64,000 bases of DNA from Hungatella sp. UBA4396 (GTDB lineage: Bacteria; Bacillota; Clostridia; Lachnospirales; Lachnospiraceae): positions 1 through 64,000 of the forward strand of contig DGRE01000071.1 of the NCBI GenBank assembly GCA_002389905.1, in the 5' to 3' direction. The notes beneath the pieces are model-generated. The model was not told the origin of the DNA. It worked only from the letters and a program-made list of their open reading frames with translations, and did not search any database. Below, in pieces: positions 17,266 through 25,940 of this stretch. How positions within the stretch are numbered: the stretch's first letter is position 1; every line of letters begins with the position of its first letter. A program made the translations under genes and the position numbers.

Positions 17266-18255
17266 TTACTGAACTTTGGCATTTTCTGACAGCAGTTGGT
17301 GCTTTGTCAATAAGTCTGCGGTCAGCTTTTCTGAAAAAACCATGGGATAAGTGGATTTGTTGGCGGAGTCTCTGCTTTCGCCCTGGTATAAAGGAATAGG
17401 GTAGATGCTGAGCAGGTCGGCACGTCCGTTTTTAATGATGCATTCTGCCATTTCCATTGCCAGAGGATTGGTCTTATTGCCCTTGTCAATTGCGGCAACG
17501 GATTCGGTAAGGGAGAAATTTCCTTCGGTAGGGTCTACAAAATCTACGGGAAGCCCACTGGCTTTATCAGCAACTGCCTGATGGCGCAGGCCAAAGCCGA
17601 TTGCAACTTCACCTACACGGACCTTCTTTAAAGGAGCAGAACCGGAACTTTCGATGTGGTCTCCGGCATTTTTATAAATCCCGGAAAGGACATTGGTGGC
17701 CTCGTCTTCCCCGTAAGCGCTGATCAGGGCCTGAATGAGCAGCCATGCGGTAGAGGAACTCTTGACATCGGTTACGGATACCATGCCGGAGTATACCGGA
17801 TCAGCCAGATCCTTTAAGCTTTTGGGCATGGGAAGATTATTTTCCTTCATGACCTCTGTATTGACGATGATGGTTCCTTCCTGGCCGGTGACAGGAGTGT
17901 AGAAGGAAGGATAGTCCGCCAGGGCCCTGGTGTCAAATGCCAGATCCTGAAACATCTTGCTGTTGTCCTGTGCGCTGTCTAAGTAAAAGGAACTCATGGT
18001 CACTAAATCCGCTTCAATATTGGTACCTTCTGCCAAAAGCTTTCCGCCCAGCTCTGAGGTTCCAAAGGACTGAAGGATATATTTTCCTTCGTAGCCGTTT
18101 CCATCAAGGGCCTTTTTCATGGCCTCAATGGCTTCGTCATCTGCATTGGTGTAGATGATCGCTTCCTGGGCCTTCTTCTGGCAGCCGGTCAATGCAGCTG
18201 CCGCACATAATCCCCCGATAACTGCAATGGCAGCCATTTTTCTGATTAATTTCAT
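17266..18255 (-). CDS. phnS: 2-aminoethylphosphonate ABC transporter substrate-binding lipoprotein
   Basis: The 329-residue protein has a lipoprotein signal (MKLIRKM..., lipobox 'LTGC' near residue 25) followed by a type-2 periplasmic-binding fold related to iron and aminoethylphosphonate binders. The start at 18255 is chosen because the signal peptide begins here behind AGAAGGA; a longer frame runs back into the permease gene. It lies between the permease and phnW, so it should capture AEP outside the membrane. Substrate is inferred from context. Confidence 0.85.
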   Translation of the reverse strand: MKLIRKMAAIAVIGGLCAAAALTGCQKKAQEAIIYTNADDEAIEAMKKALDGNGYEGKYILQSFGTSELGGKLLAEGTNIEADLVTMSSFYLDSAQDNSKMFQDLAFDTRALADYPSFYTPVTGQEGTIIVNTEVMKENNLPMPKSLKDLADPVYSGMVSVTDVKSSSTAWLLIQALISAYGEDEATNVLSGIYKNAGDHIESSGSAPLKKVRVGEVAIGFGLRHQAVADKASGLPVDFVDPTEGNFSLTESVAAIDKGNKTNPLAMEMAECIIKNGRADLLSIYPIPLYQGESRDSANKSTYPMVFSEKLTADLLTKHQLLSENAKVQ

Positions 18256-18283
18256 ATCTGATTCCTTCTGGTAATGTTTTAAT

Positions 18284-19747
18284 TTATTTTTGCCTGGTTT
18301 TCTTCCTGTCTGTAGCCAGATAGGAGAAGAGAGTTTTGGCCAATAAGTTTGTAGTAAGGATGAAGATGGACAGTACAAAGATTTCATTGTATTTGGTGTA
18401 ATACTGCAGTTCCTTGATCTTGGTGGTGATTACCATGGTCCGCGCTCCTGCGATGAAAATAACGGCGCTGACTGTTACCATGGCGTTGACAAAGTAATAG
18501 CTGAACACTTCTAAAATAGTGGCCATGGCATTGGGGGTCACCACCCGTACAATGGTTTTCAGCCAGGTATCTCCCATGAGCATTGCCGTTGTTTCCCAGG
18601 CTGAGTTCATCTTTTCCAGGGAATTTTTCATCATCAGATAGGGAGTGGAAAAATAGTGTATTACGTTGCAGATGATGATGAGAAATAAGGTGTTCTGCAG
18701 GGAGGTGCCGGAAAAAATCAGCATGTGGGCAATACCGATGACCATTCCGGGAATGGTGTTGGTGATCAGGGAAATATTTTCGATCACTCTCTTTACCTTT
18801 TCCGGCAGCTGGCTCCTGGCTGTTGACAGAGCGGCTCCGTAGGTGGTGAGGGAGCCTATGAGGGCCGTCAAAAATGCCGCTGTCAGGGAATTTTTATATA
18901 CTCCCAAAAGGCTTTTATCCTTTAAGACGCTTATCAGGTGTTCAGTGGTAAAACTCACCTGATAAGGCCACTCCTCCACAAAGGGAACCAGAAAAATTAC
19001 CGCAAAGACTGACAGCACCAGCAACAGGGTAAGGATACTTCCCAGCATTTCATTATAGAGCAGGGGTGCCACCACTTGGTACTGACCTCCCACAGAGGCA
19101 GGAATGCCATAGTCTGTAAAGCATAAGAAAAAGCATTGTACAAAGGAAGCGGCCAGAGTTCCTGAAAGGGGGCGGACCACTGTTCCCCAAAAGGTCTGCC
19201 ACCGGTTATCTCCCATGATCTGGGAAACGATGGAAAACTTTTTGTCAATGTATTCCATGGTGTTTGACACCAGCAGAAAGGAAACCGGAAGAGTGTAGAT
19301 CAGATATCCTAAAAGCAGTCCGTAAAAGCCGTAGAGGTCAAACAACTGCCTTCCTGCCAGCTTTGTGATCAGTCCCTGTTTTCCAAAGGAGTAGATAATA
19401 GCAAAACCGTAGGTGATGGTAGGAAGGAGCATGGGGATTAAGGCGGCTTTCCTGATGAATTTCTTGTACAGAGCCGGAAGGCTGCTGTAATGTATGGTGT
19501 ATGCAAGGAGGAAGGCCAGCAGGGTGGACAACAGGGAACCGCATATGGAAATCCAGACGCTGTTTCCAAAGGAGGTCAAAAATCCTCTTCCCGTTAAGAC
19601 ATCGAAATAATTTTCCGGTGTCAGCGAGCCGCCCTTTTCAAAGGATTTAAAAAACAGACGGCAGAGGGGAAGGATCAAAAATGCGAGGAATAAAAGGGTG
19701 ACTGCCAGAAATATTCCCTTTATTTCCAGTTCTTTCTTCTGTTTCAT
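18284..19747 (-). CDS. phnU: Fused two-module ABC permease for 2-aminoethylphosphonate, possibly shortened
   Basis: The 487-residue integral membrane protein carries two BPT-type permease modules in one chain, like the AEP and iron permeases of about 540-550 residues. Module 1 has helices near 12-33, 62-86, 100-120, 140-160 and 195-215. Module 2 runs from about 280 to the end. At the junction near residue 235-260, 'MLGSILTLLLVLSVFAVIF' passes from one module to the other with a single helix where two helices and a cytoplasmic linker are expected. That suggests about 50-60 residues are missing, in frame. It lies between the ATPase and binding-protein genes. Function after such a loss is uncertain. 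Confidence 0.8.
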   Translation of the reverse strand: MKQKKELEIKGIFLAVTLLFLAFLILPLCRLFFKSFEKGGSLTPENYFDVLTGRGFLTSFGNSVWISICGSLLSTLLAFLLAYTIHYSSLPALYKKFIRKAALIPMLLPTITYGFAIIYSFGKQGLITKLAGRQLFDLYGFYGLLLGYLIYTLPVSFLLVSNTMEYIDKKFSIVSQIMGDNRWQTFWGTVVRPLSGTLAASFVQCFFLCFTDYGIPASVGGQYQVVAPLLYNEMLGSILTLLLVLSVFAVIFLVPFVEEWPYQVSFTTEHLISVLKDKSLLGVYKNSLTAAFLTALIGSLTTYGAALSTARSQLPEKVKRVIENISLITNTIPGMVIGIAHMLIFSGTSLQNTLFLIIICNVIHYFSTPYLMMKNSLEKMNSAWETTAMLMGDTWLKTIVRVVTPNAMATILEVFSYYFVNAMVTVSAVIFIAGARTMVITTKIKELQYYTKYNEIFVLSIFILTTNLLAKTLFSYLATDRKKTRQK

Positions 19748-19751
19748 AGCC

Positions 19752-20528
19752 TTACCCGATCCGGAATTCTGCTTGGGACATCATGTTCTGCTTAAAAAGA
19801 GTGAAGATGTTGTTTCGCTTGATCACCAGCTGGTTTAAGATAAATTCCTTTACAAAGTCATTGTCAGGCGTTTCAATGATCTCCTCCGGTTTTCCGTACT
19901 GGGATATTTGTCCTTCATTGACGATCAGAACCTTATCGGATAAGGTCAGGGCCTCCTCCGGGTCGTGGGTGACAATGATGGTGGTCAGCCGGTAATCCCT
20001 GGCGATCTGTCTGATCTTATCCTTAATGGATTCCTTGATCACCCCGTCTAAGGCGCTTAACGGTTCATCCAGAAGCAGAATTTTCGGTTTCATGACCATG
20101 GTTCTGGCTAAGGCTGTTCTCTGCTTTTGTCCGCCGGAGAGCTGTTCAATCTTTTTATGAAGATGTTCTCTCAGCCCCAACAGGACGATCAGTTCCTCCA
20201 CCTCCTGAGCCGTGGAGATTCCCGGATTGTTCCGAAGGCCGTATGTAACATTCTGATAGACATTTAAATTGGGAAACAGGGCGTAATCCTGAAATACGAT
20301 GTTAAAGCCCCTCTGCTCCATGGGCACCCTGGTAATCTCTTTTCCGTCAAACACGATGCTTCCTTCGTCTGCATCGGTCAGTCCCAGAATAAGATTCAAT
20401 AAAGTGGTCTTTCCGCATCCCGAAGGTCCTAAAATGGAAACGATCTCTCCGTCTTCAATATCCAGGCTGATATTCTGTAAAATTGTGTGATTGTCATATG
20501 ATTTTTTCAAATTCCTGATTTCCAGCAT
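19752..20528 (-). CDS. phnT: ABC transporter ATP-binding protein (aminoethylphosphonate importer)
   Basis: The 258-residue ATPase has Walker A 'GPSGCGKTT', Q-loop 'VFQDYALFPNL', signature 'LSGGQKQR' and Walker B 'ILLLDEP' with the H-loop 'VTHD'. It is the first gene of the leftward operon, ending 4 bp before the permease start. The start at 20528 has AGAGGAG upstream; an in-frame extension of 27 residues has no ribosome site. It lacks the long C-terminal regulatory domain of sugar-importer ATPases and has a short tail. Confidence 0.87.
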   Translation of the reverse strand: MLEIRNLKKSYDNHTILQNISLDIEDGEIVSILGPSGCGKTTLLNLILGLTDADEGSIVFDGKEITRVPMEQRGFNIVFQDYALFPNLNVYQNVTYGLRNNPGISTAQEVEELIVLLGLREHLHKKIEQLSGGQKQRTALARTMVMKPKILLLDEPLSALDGVIKESIKDKIRQIARDYRLTTIIVTHDPEEALTLSDKVLIVNEGQISQYGKPEEIIETPDNDFVKEFILNQLVIKRNNIFTLFKQNMMSQAEFRIG

Positions 20529-20652
20529 AAAAACTCCTCTCACCATCTGATCATGTGGTTTTGTTGTCATTTTTGTTCTTGTCTTCCCCTTTATGAAACC
20601 ACAATCCAAGCCATTCCATCAATCTGCCTTTGGAAAAATTTCCGTAAAAAGG

Positions 20653-20704
20653 GCGTAAAAAAAGCTGTAGAAATTCTACATTTCAGAATTTCTACAGCTT
20701 TTTA
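20653..20704 (-). terminator. Terminator of the RpiR regulator gene
   Basis: A long perfect stem (AAAGCTGTAGAAATTCT against its complement, 17 bp) with a short loop overlaps the stop codon of the regulator and is followed by a U tract on the minus strand. It insulates the phosphonate operon from the upstream gene. Confidence 0.85.
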
Positions 20705-21583
20705 TCGGATATCTTTGCTGTTATCATCTATGGAACCATATGCCTGTTTTGCAATCACACGGCTGCTTTCATCCAGCTTTTCGGTGTATTTGTCATAATC
20801 GCTGAGCAGAATGCTGATATAGATCATGTCCACTACCAGAAGCTGGGAAACCCGTGAGAAGATGGCGTTCCCATAGAGAAACTGTTGGTTGCTGGTGTAA
20901 AGGACCAAATCCGAATATTTGGCTAAAAGGGTGTGTTCAAAGTTGGTGATGGCAATGGTGGCAGCCCCTGCCTTTCCCGCTATTTCCATGGCATCCACCG
21001 TATTGCGGGAGTAGCCGGAATAGGAAATGCCGATTGCCACATCCCCCTTTGAGAGGTTGGCGGCGCTGACGCTTTGCATATAGGGGTCTTCATAGCAATG
21101 GCAGTGAATACCTAAGTACATCAATTTGGTGACCAGATCCTGGGCTGTACAGGAGGAGTTTTCCACATAATAAACTGCAATTTTATTTGCATGGGTGATG
21201 GCCTGTACTGCCTGTTCCAGTATTTCTGGAGTAATGCTTTTAATGGTTTCCTTTATCTGTCCCGAAGCAGTGGCAATGGTTTTTGCCGGAACATCCCGGA
21301 TTGAATCCTGCCTGGAAATGGGAAAGCCATACAGAAATTTACTGCTTTCCTCCCGCTCGCTTCCCGCCATCTCATATTTGAAATCCTTAAATCCGCCGTA
21401 GCCTAAGGCTTTGATAAAGCGGAGTACGGTAGGCTGGCTTACCTGTGCGTTGTGAGCGATTTTTTCCAGGGTCATTTCTTTAAAGTTTTTCTGAGCGCCC
21501 AGCAGATAATCGGCTGTCTTTTTTTCAGACTTGCTTAAATCTGCATAGATGCGGCTGATTTCTTTTTCCAGTCTCTTGTTCAT
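20702..21583 (-). CDS. RpiR/MurR-family transcriptional regulator
   Basis: The 293-residue protein has an N-terminal HTH_6 domain (1-77; 'MTLEKIAHNAQVSQPTVLRF') and a C-terminal SIS domain (about 120-260) that usually senses phosphorylated sugars. The start has AGGAGG upstream. It lies upstream of the phosphonate operon on the same strand, separated by a strong terminator and about 125 bp that could hold the operon promoter. It may control AEP uptake, sensing a phosphorylated ligand. That link rests only on position. Confidence 0.85.
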   Translation of the reverse strand: MNKRLEKEISRIYADLSKSEKKTADYLLGAQKNFKEMTLEKIAHNAQVSQPTVLRFIKALGYGGFKDFKYEMAGSEREESSKFLYGFPISRQDSIRDVPAKTIATASGQIKETIKSITPEILEQAVQAITHANKIAVYYVENSSCTAQDLVTKLMYLGIHCHCYEDPYMQSVSAANLSKGDVAIGISYSGYSRNTVDAMEIAGKAGAATIAITNFEHTLLAKYSDLVLYTSNQQFLYGNAIFSRVSQLLVVDMIYISILLSDYDKYTEKLDESSRVIAKQAYGSIDDNSKDIR

Positions 21584-21623
21584 GGTTTCCTCCTGTTATG
21601 AAGAGCGGTTATAAGCTGCAGAT

Positions 21624-22724
21624 TTAAATATGGTGTTCCCTATACTCCTTGGGAGTGACTCCCTGGTACTTTTTAAAGGTCCGGGTGAAATATTTTTCGT
21701 CCTCAAAGCCCACCATATTGGAGATTTCATACACCCGGTATTTCACGTCGCAAAGAAGTGCCTTGGCATACTCCATCTGTTTTTCCGTCAGATATTTCAT
21801 AAAGCCTATTCCCAGCTCCTCCTTAAATTTAATGGAGAGATAGTTGGGAGTGACGTTTAAGCTGGCGGCCAGAGAGGTTAAGTTAAATTCACAACTGCAA
21901 AATTCCCTGTCAATAATATCCAGACAGGAGGAGATCAGTCTGGATTTTGCGCTGCCCCTTTGACTTTGGGCCAGGAAGCAGCGGGCGGCAATAAAGCGGC
22001 CCATATAGTCCAAAAGCTCTTCCAGGGACATAGGGGTTTCTTCAACAGATTTTACCGGATCCTCCGTAAGGCCGGTTCCAAGCAAGTCTGCTTCTTTGTG
22101 ATTGTGGGAGTACAAAATGGCTCCAATAAGGCTGGTGCAGAACCTTCGGATGGTGGCCAACGGATAATGGGCATCGGCAATGGTCCGGCATGCCATTGCC
22201 CAGAAATCCATTGCCCTGCCGGTATCTCCGGATTTTATGAGGCAAATCAGCTTGTTTCTGTCGTAATTGGCAAGTCTTAAATCATGAAGAAAGGATTTGT
22301 AATTTTCTATATCCAAAGGGTCCTGAACCGGGGCAGTGGTTTTCTGCTTCTCCAGATAGGGAAGAAGGGAGCGGAGAACCTCCGTAAATTTATCAATGTC
22401 AATGGGCTTTAGCACGTAATCCCGGATGATATCAAAGCGGATAGCCCTCTGGGCATATATGAAATCATCGTAACTGGATATGAGAATGGTCTGGGGGCTT
22501 AAGCCCATTTCCAGAATGTCCTGAATCAGTTCAAAGCCATCCTGGCCCGGCATGCGGATATCCGTAATCAGGATGTGGGGCGGGTTCTGGCCGGCTGATT
22601 CAAGGGCCTGTCTGGCATGGCCTGCGGTACCGGTGACTTCCATGCCCAGACTGTTCCAGTCCACATGGCGGGCCAGGCCTTCCCGTATTAATTTTTCATC
22701 GTCAACGATCAGTACCTTATACAT
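21624..22724 (-). CDS. YesN-type response regulator (REC + AraC HTH)
   Basis: The 366-residue protein has an N-terminal receiver domain with phospho-acceptor Asp in 'ILITDIRMPG' (about 54) and 'VLKPID' near 107, a middle region without a known fold, and a C-terminal AraC-type DNA-binding domain ('LAASLNVTPNYLS', 'VGFEDEKYFTRTFKKYQGVTPKEY'). It overlaps the sensor gene by 8 bp, so the pair is co-translated. The divergent Liv-type transporter operon is the obvious target, which would be unusual since this class mostly controls sugar importers. Confidence 0.9.
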   Translation of the reverse strand: MYKVLIVDDEKLIREGLARHVDWNSLGMEVTGTAGHARQALESAGQNPPHILITDIRMPGQDGFELIQDILEMGLSPQTILISSYDDFIYAQRAIRFDIIRDYVLKPIDIDKFTEVLRSLLPYLEKQKTTAPVQDPLDIENYKSFLHDLRLANYDRNKLICLIKSGDTGRAMDFWAMACRTIADAHYPLATIRRFCTSLIGAILYSHNHKEADLLGTGLTEDPVKSVEETPMSLEELLDYMGRFIAARCFLAQSQRGSAKSRLISSCLDIIDREFCSCEFNLTSLAASLNVTPNYLSIKFKEELGIGFMKYLTEKQMEYAKALLCDVKYRVYEISNMVGFEDEKYFTRTFKKYQGVTPKEYREHHI

Positions 22725-24519
22725 ATCCGTGCTCCCTTTCTGACAATCCTGTCTTATTCTTGTTTGTGTATGCTCTTGGTATTTTAATGCTGGCAGTTAT
22801 CATACCGCCTTCTTCCATGGAATAGCCGTAGACCGCTTCATCGTTATAATAAACCTTTAAGCGGGTGCGGATGCTCTGGATTCCATAGCTTTTAGGAACA
22901 AATCCAGGGGTATCGGCCATCAGTTCCTCCACCTTCTTCAAATCAATCTCAGTTCCGTTGTTCTTGACCTGGAGCACCAGAAAATCCTCCTCCCGGGCAG
23001 CGCGGATGATCAGAAGATTGGAGCTGCTGTCCCCGTCTTCCCGGTCAAAGCCGTGATTAATGGCATTTTCCACAAGGGGCTGGAGGAGTACCTTTATGAC
23101 AATGTCATCTAACAGGTCTTCGTCGATCTGCCATTCCGCCCGGAAAAGCTGGTTAAAACGGATATTTTGTATGTCTATGTAACAGCGGACGTGCTCCAGC
23201 TCCCTTTGGAGAGGAAGTTCCTGGCTGCCGTTGTTGAGGGAAGTCCGGAGCAGGGTGGATAAACTGGTTACCAGTCTGGAAATGTCCGGTACATGGTTGT
23301 CCCTTGCCAGCCAGTTAATGGAATCTAAGGTGTTGTATAAAAAGTGGGTGTTGATCTGAGCCTGAAGAGCATTTAAATCGCTTTGCTTCTGGTTTAACCG
23401 GGTGACATAATTGTCCTCAATCAGACTGTTGACCATTTGGATCATGTGATTAAAGCTGGAATACAATTCTCCGATTTCCCCTTTATATTCCGAACTGACC
23501 GCAATATCCAAATCTCCGTTCTGCACATCCTTCATGGCGCAAGAAAGCTCTCTGATGGGCCGGGTGATGGAACGGGAAAAGAAGGTAGCCAGTGCCATGG
23601 AAAATAAAATCGTAAGTGCGGCAATGGCTAACAGCATGGTACAGGATTTGATGAAGAGCTGATCCACCTCTTTTAAAGATTTATTGCCCACAATGTAAAA
23701 GTCGCTGTTGGTGATGGGACGAACCATGGAATAGATCCGGCCCTTTACACTGCTTTGGTAAGAAGATGACAGAGTCAAGTCCGGTGGAATGTAGATATTC
23801 CGGCTGACACCGTTATAGCCGATGATTTCTCCTGTTTTTCCATTGATGATGAATGCATCAATGCCTGACTGTGATTTCAGTTTGTTTAAAATACCCAGGG
23901 CAATATGCTGGTAGCTGAAATCCACGGATACGGAGCCGAGGATGGTATTCCAGTTCTTTGTATCGTAGACTGCTTTGGAAAGGCGGATATAATCATTAGC
24001 ATTGTCGGAAGAGATGCTCCAGAAGAAACTGCCATCCTGAGCCAGAAGATTTTGTACCCAGGGATTATCATGAGGATAGGACTGGGGCTTTTCCACGTTC
24101 TGGCGGGAGGAGGAGTAAAGGGGCACAAAGCTCTGGTCCTCTTGATAGTAACAGACCTCCAGCATATAGGGGATATTGCTTAAGACCACGCTGTTTGCAT
24201 AGAGAAAGCTGGAATCATTGACTTGGGAAGCGCCTGTCACCTGGTTGAAATCCTCCCGCTCTACGGCTCCATTGTTCACATCTGCAGCGCTTCGGAGCAT
24301 GTTTTGGAACTGGTCGCTGATGGACAGGTTTAAAATATAGCTTCTGCCGTAATTGACCACAGAGGAAAGCTCGCTGCTCCACCGGGTCATGGCCTGATCT
24401 GCAGAGTTTACCAGGTTTTCAGTCACCATATTTCTTACCATGGAAAAAACTGACACCAGGGTAATGGATACCAGCATCACGATGATTGCAATATAAGATA
24501 AAAAAAGCCTTCTCTGCAT
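22717..24519 (-). CDS. YesM-type sensor histidine kinase
   Basis: The 600-residue membrane sensor has an N-terminal transmembrane helix (about 8-30), an extracellular sensing domain (to about 275), a second helix near 280-303, a HAMP linker ('SRSITRPIREL') and a His_kinase domain with phospho-acceptor motif 'HFLYNTLDS'. A GHKL ATPase follows ('LVENAINHG' N-box). The residue before the His motif is Thr ('INTHF') instead of the usual Pro. The start at 24519 has GAGGTGA upstream; a 20-residue extension does not. It is divergent from the livJ-like gene with 137 bp between. Confidence 0.9.
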   Translation of the reverse strand: MQRRLFLSYIAIIVMLVSITLVSVFSMVRNMVTENLVNSADQAMTRWSSELSSVVNYGRSYILNLSISDQFQNMLRSAADVNNGAVEREDFNQVTGASQVNDSSFLYANSVVLSNIPYMLEVCYYQEDQSFVPLYSSSRQNVEKPQSYPHDNPWVQNLLAQDGSFFWSISSDNANDYIRLSKAVYDTKNWNTILGSVSVDFSYQHIALGILNKLKSQSGIDAFIINGKTGEIIGYNGVSRNIYIPPDLTLSSSYQSSVKGRIYSMVRPITNSDFYIVGNKSLKEVDQLFIKSCTMLLAIAALTILFSMALATFFSRSITRPIRELSCAMKDVQNGDLDIAVSSEYKGEIGELYSSFNHMIQMVNSLIEDNYVTRLNQKQSDLNALQAQINTHFLYNTLDSINWLARDNHVPDISRLVTSLSTLLRTSLNNGSQELPLQRELEHVRCYIDIQNIRFNQLFRAEWQIDEDLLDDIVIKVLLQPLVENAINHGFDREDGDSSSNLLIIRAAREEDFLVLQVKNNGTEIDLKKVEELMADTPGFVPKSYGIQSIRTRLKVYYNDEAVYGYSMEEGGMITASIKIPRAYTNKNKTGLSEREHGYV

Positions 24520-24582
24520 TTTGTCACCTCTGCACAATAAGAATAAGTTTTTTACCCAAGAAATGTCCACTTTTTTCAATAA

Positions 24583-24617
24583 TTGTCGAATTGAATGGAT
24601 TTGAAATATAGTATAAA
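24583..24617 (+). promoter_or_regulatory. Candidate promoter of the Liv-type operon
   Basis: TTGTCG (24583-24588) lies 18 bp before TATAGT (24607-24612), and an overlapping TATAAA follows. This sits in the divergent gap 40-70 bp before the binding-protein start. It is a moderate match only. Confidence 0.35.
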
Positions 24618-24656
24618 CTAAAAATACATCAAAAACAATAAAAGGAGAAGAGGATT

Positions 24657-25856
24657 ATGAGAAAAGCAATTACAGCGGTTTTGACCCTGACTTTGGCAGC
24701 ATCAGTTCTGACGGGGTGCGGAGGAAGTACAAACAGCAGCGGCGGCACAACCAGCGGGGGAAGTACAACAGCCGCAGCATCCGAAGAACCTATTAAAATC
24801 GGCGTTATCGCTCCTGTTACAGGTGACAGGGCGGAGGCTGGAAAAAGTGTCTGGCTGTCCTTTGAAATTGCGATCCAGGATATTAATGCAAAAGGCGGTG
24901 TTCTGGGGCGTCAGGTGGAGCTTGTGAGGGAAGACTCTAAAGCAGACTCCAAGGAGGCTGTAGAGCTGGCTAAAAAGATGGTTGATAATAAAGACGTCGT
25001 TGCCGTATTAGGGCCTATGACCAGTGCGGAAGCCATTGCCTGCAGCCCCATCTTTGATGAAGGCGGTTTGGTGGAGCTGGCTCCTGTTGCATCAAACAAT
25101 GAATATGCCGTTATGAGCCCCTGGAGCTTTACCGTAGCAGGACGCCAGTCAGCAGAAATGCCTTATTTCGTAGAAAAGATTCTTTCTGAATACAGCGATA
25201 CCAAATCCATAGGTGTTATTTATGTAAATGACGACTGGGGCGTATCCTCCATAGAATCCCTGACACCTGCATGTGAAAAGGCTGGAATTGAAATCACCAC
25301 AGCAGAGAACTTTGCAGCAGGAGAAAAGGATTTTACCGCTATTTTAACAAAGATCAGACAGACTAATCCGGAATCCCTTGTTATCATGACCCAGGCGGCA
25401 GAAGGCTCCCTGATCTTAAACCAGGTGGCAGCTATGGGCTGGGATGTAAATACCATTGGTGTAGGAGCCATGTACAGCGATCAGGTAATCCAGCTGGCAG
25501 GCGAGAAGGCAAACGGACTGGTAGCTCCTTCCTGCTTCTTCTTATCGGAAGACGATGCTCCGGCGTGGGAGTATGCTGCAAAGTTTGAAAAAGAAGCCGG
25601 ATTTAAGCCAACCATCCACGGGCCTCTGTCCTATGATGCGGCACTGGTGCTCTGTGATGCCATTGAGCGTGCAGACTCCACAGGCCGTGAGGCCATCAGA
25701 GAAGCTCTCCAGGCTACCAAGGGCTTTAAGGGACTGGCAGGAGATTATGAGTTTACAGAAGACGGCGACATGATCCGCCAGTACCGGGTGCTTCAGGTAG
25801 AGGATGGACTGTGGTCTGCCAAGACAGATTATGCATCTGCAACCAATGTCCAGTAA
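24657..25856 (+). CDS. livJ: Branched-chain-amino-acid-type ABC transporter substrate-binding lipoprotein
   Basis: The 399-residue protein has a lipoprotein signal (lipobox 'LTGC' near residue 20), a Ser/Gly/Thr-rich linker and a type-1 periplasmic-binding fold of the LivJ family ('IKIGVIAPVTGDRAEAG', 'VVAVLGPMTSAEA', 'GPLSYDAALVL'). It is anchored outside the membrane and delivers ligand to LivHM. The family also binds amides, short peptides and aromatic acids, so the true ligand is open. The downstream M20 amidohydrolase suggests an amide-bonded compound. It is the first gene of a five-gene importer operon, followed by a hairpin before livH. Confidence 0.88.
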   Translation: MRKAITAVLTLTLAASVLTGCGGSTNSSGGTTSGGSTTAAASEEPIKIGVIAPVTGDRAEAGKSVWLSFEIAIQDINAKGGVLGRQVELVREDSKADSKEAVELAKKMVDNKDVVAVLGPMTSAEAIACSPIFDEGGLVELAPVASNNEYAVMSPWSFTVAGRQSAEMPYFVEKILSEYSDTKSIGVIYVNDDWGVSSIESLTPACEKAGIEITTAENFAAGEKDFTAILTKIRQTNPESLVIMTQAAEGSLILNQVAAMGWDVNTIGVGAMYSDQVIQLAGEKANGLVAPSCFFLSEDDAPAWEYAAKFEKEAGFKPTIHGPLSYDAALVLCDAIERADSTGREAIREALQATKGFKGLAGDYEFTEDGDMIRQYRVLQVEDGLWSAKTDYASATNVQ

Positions 25857-25870
25857 ATAAAACCTGTTAC

Positions 25871-25911
25871 GATGCCACATTTTCAGCCGGTAAGGTGGTA
25901 AATGTGGCATC
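25871..25911 (+). promoter_or_regulatory. Intercistronic hairpin between livJ and livH
   Basis: Perfect 12-bp arms (GATGCCACATTT and its complement) flank a 17-base loop, with no U tract after. It probably protects or segments the mRNA so that the binding protein is made in excess over the membrane parts, as is known for binding-protein operons. It is not a normal terminator. Confidence 0.55.
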
Positions 25912-25940
25912 CACTTTATTCACACCTCAAGGAGGACACT

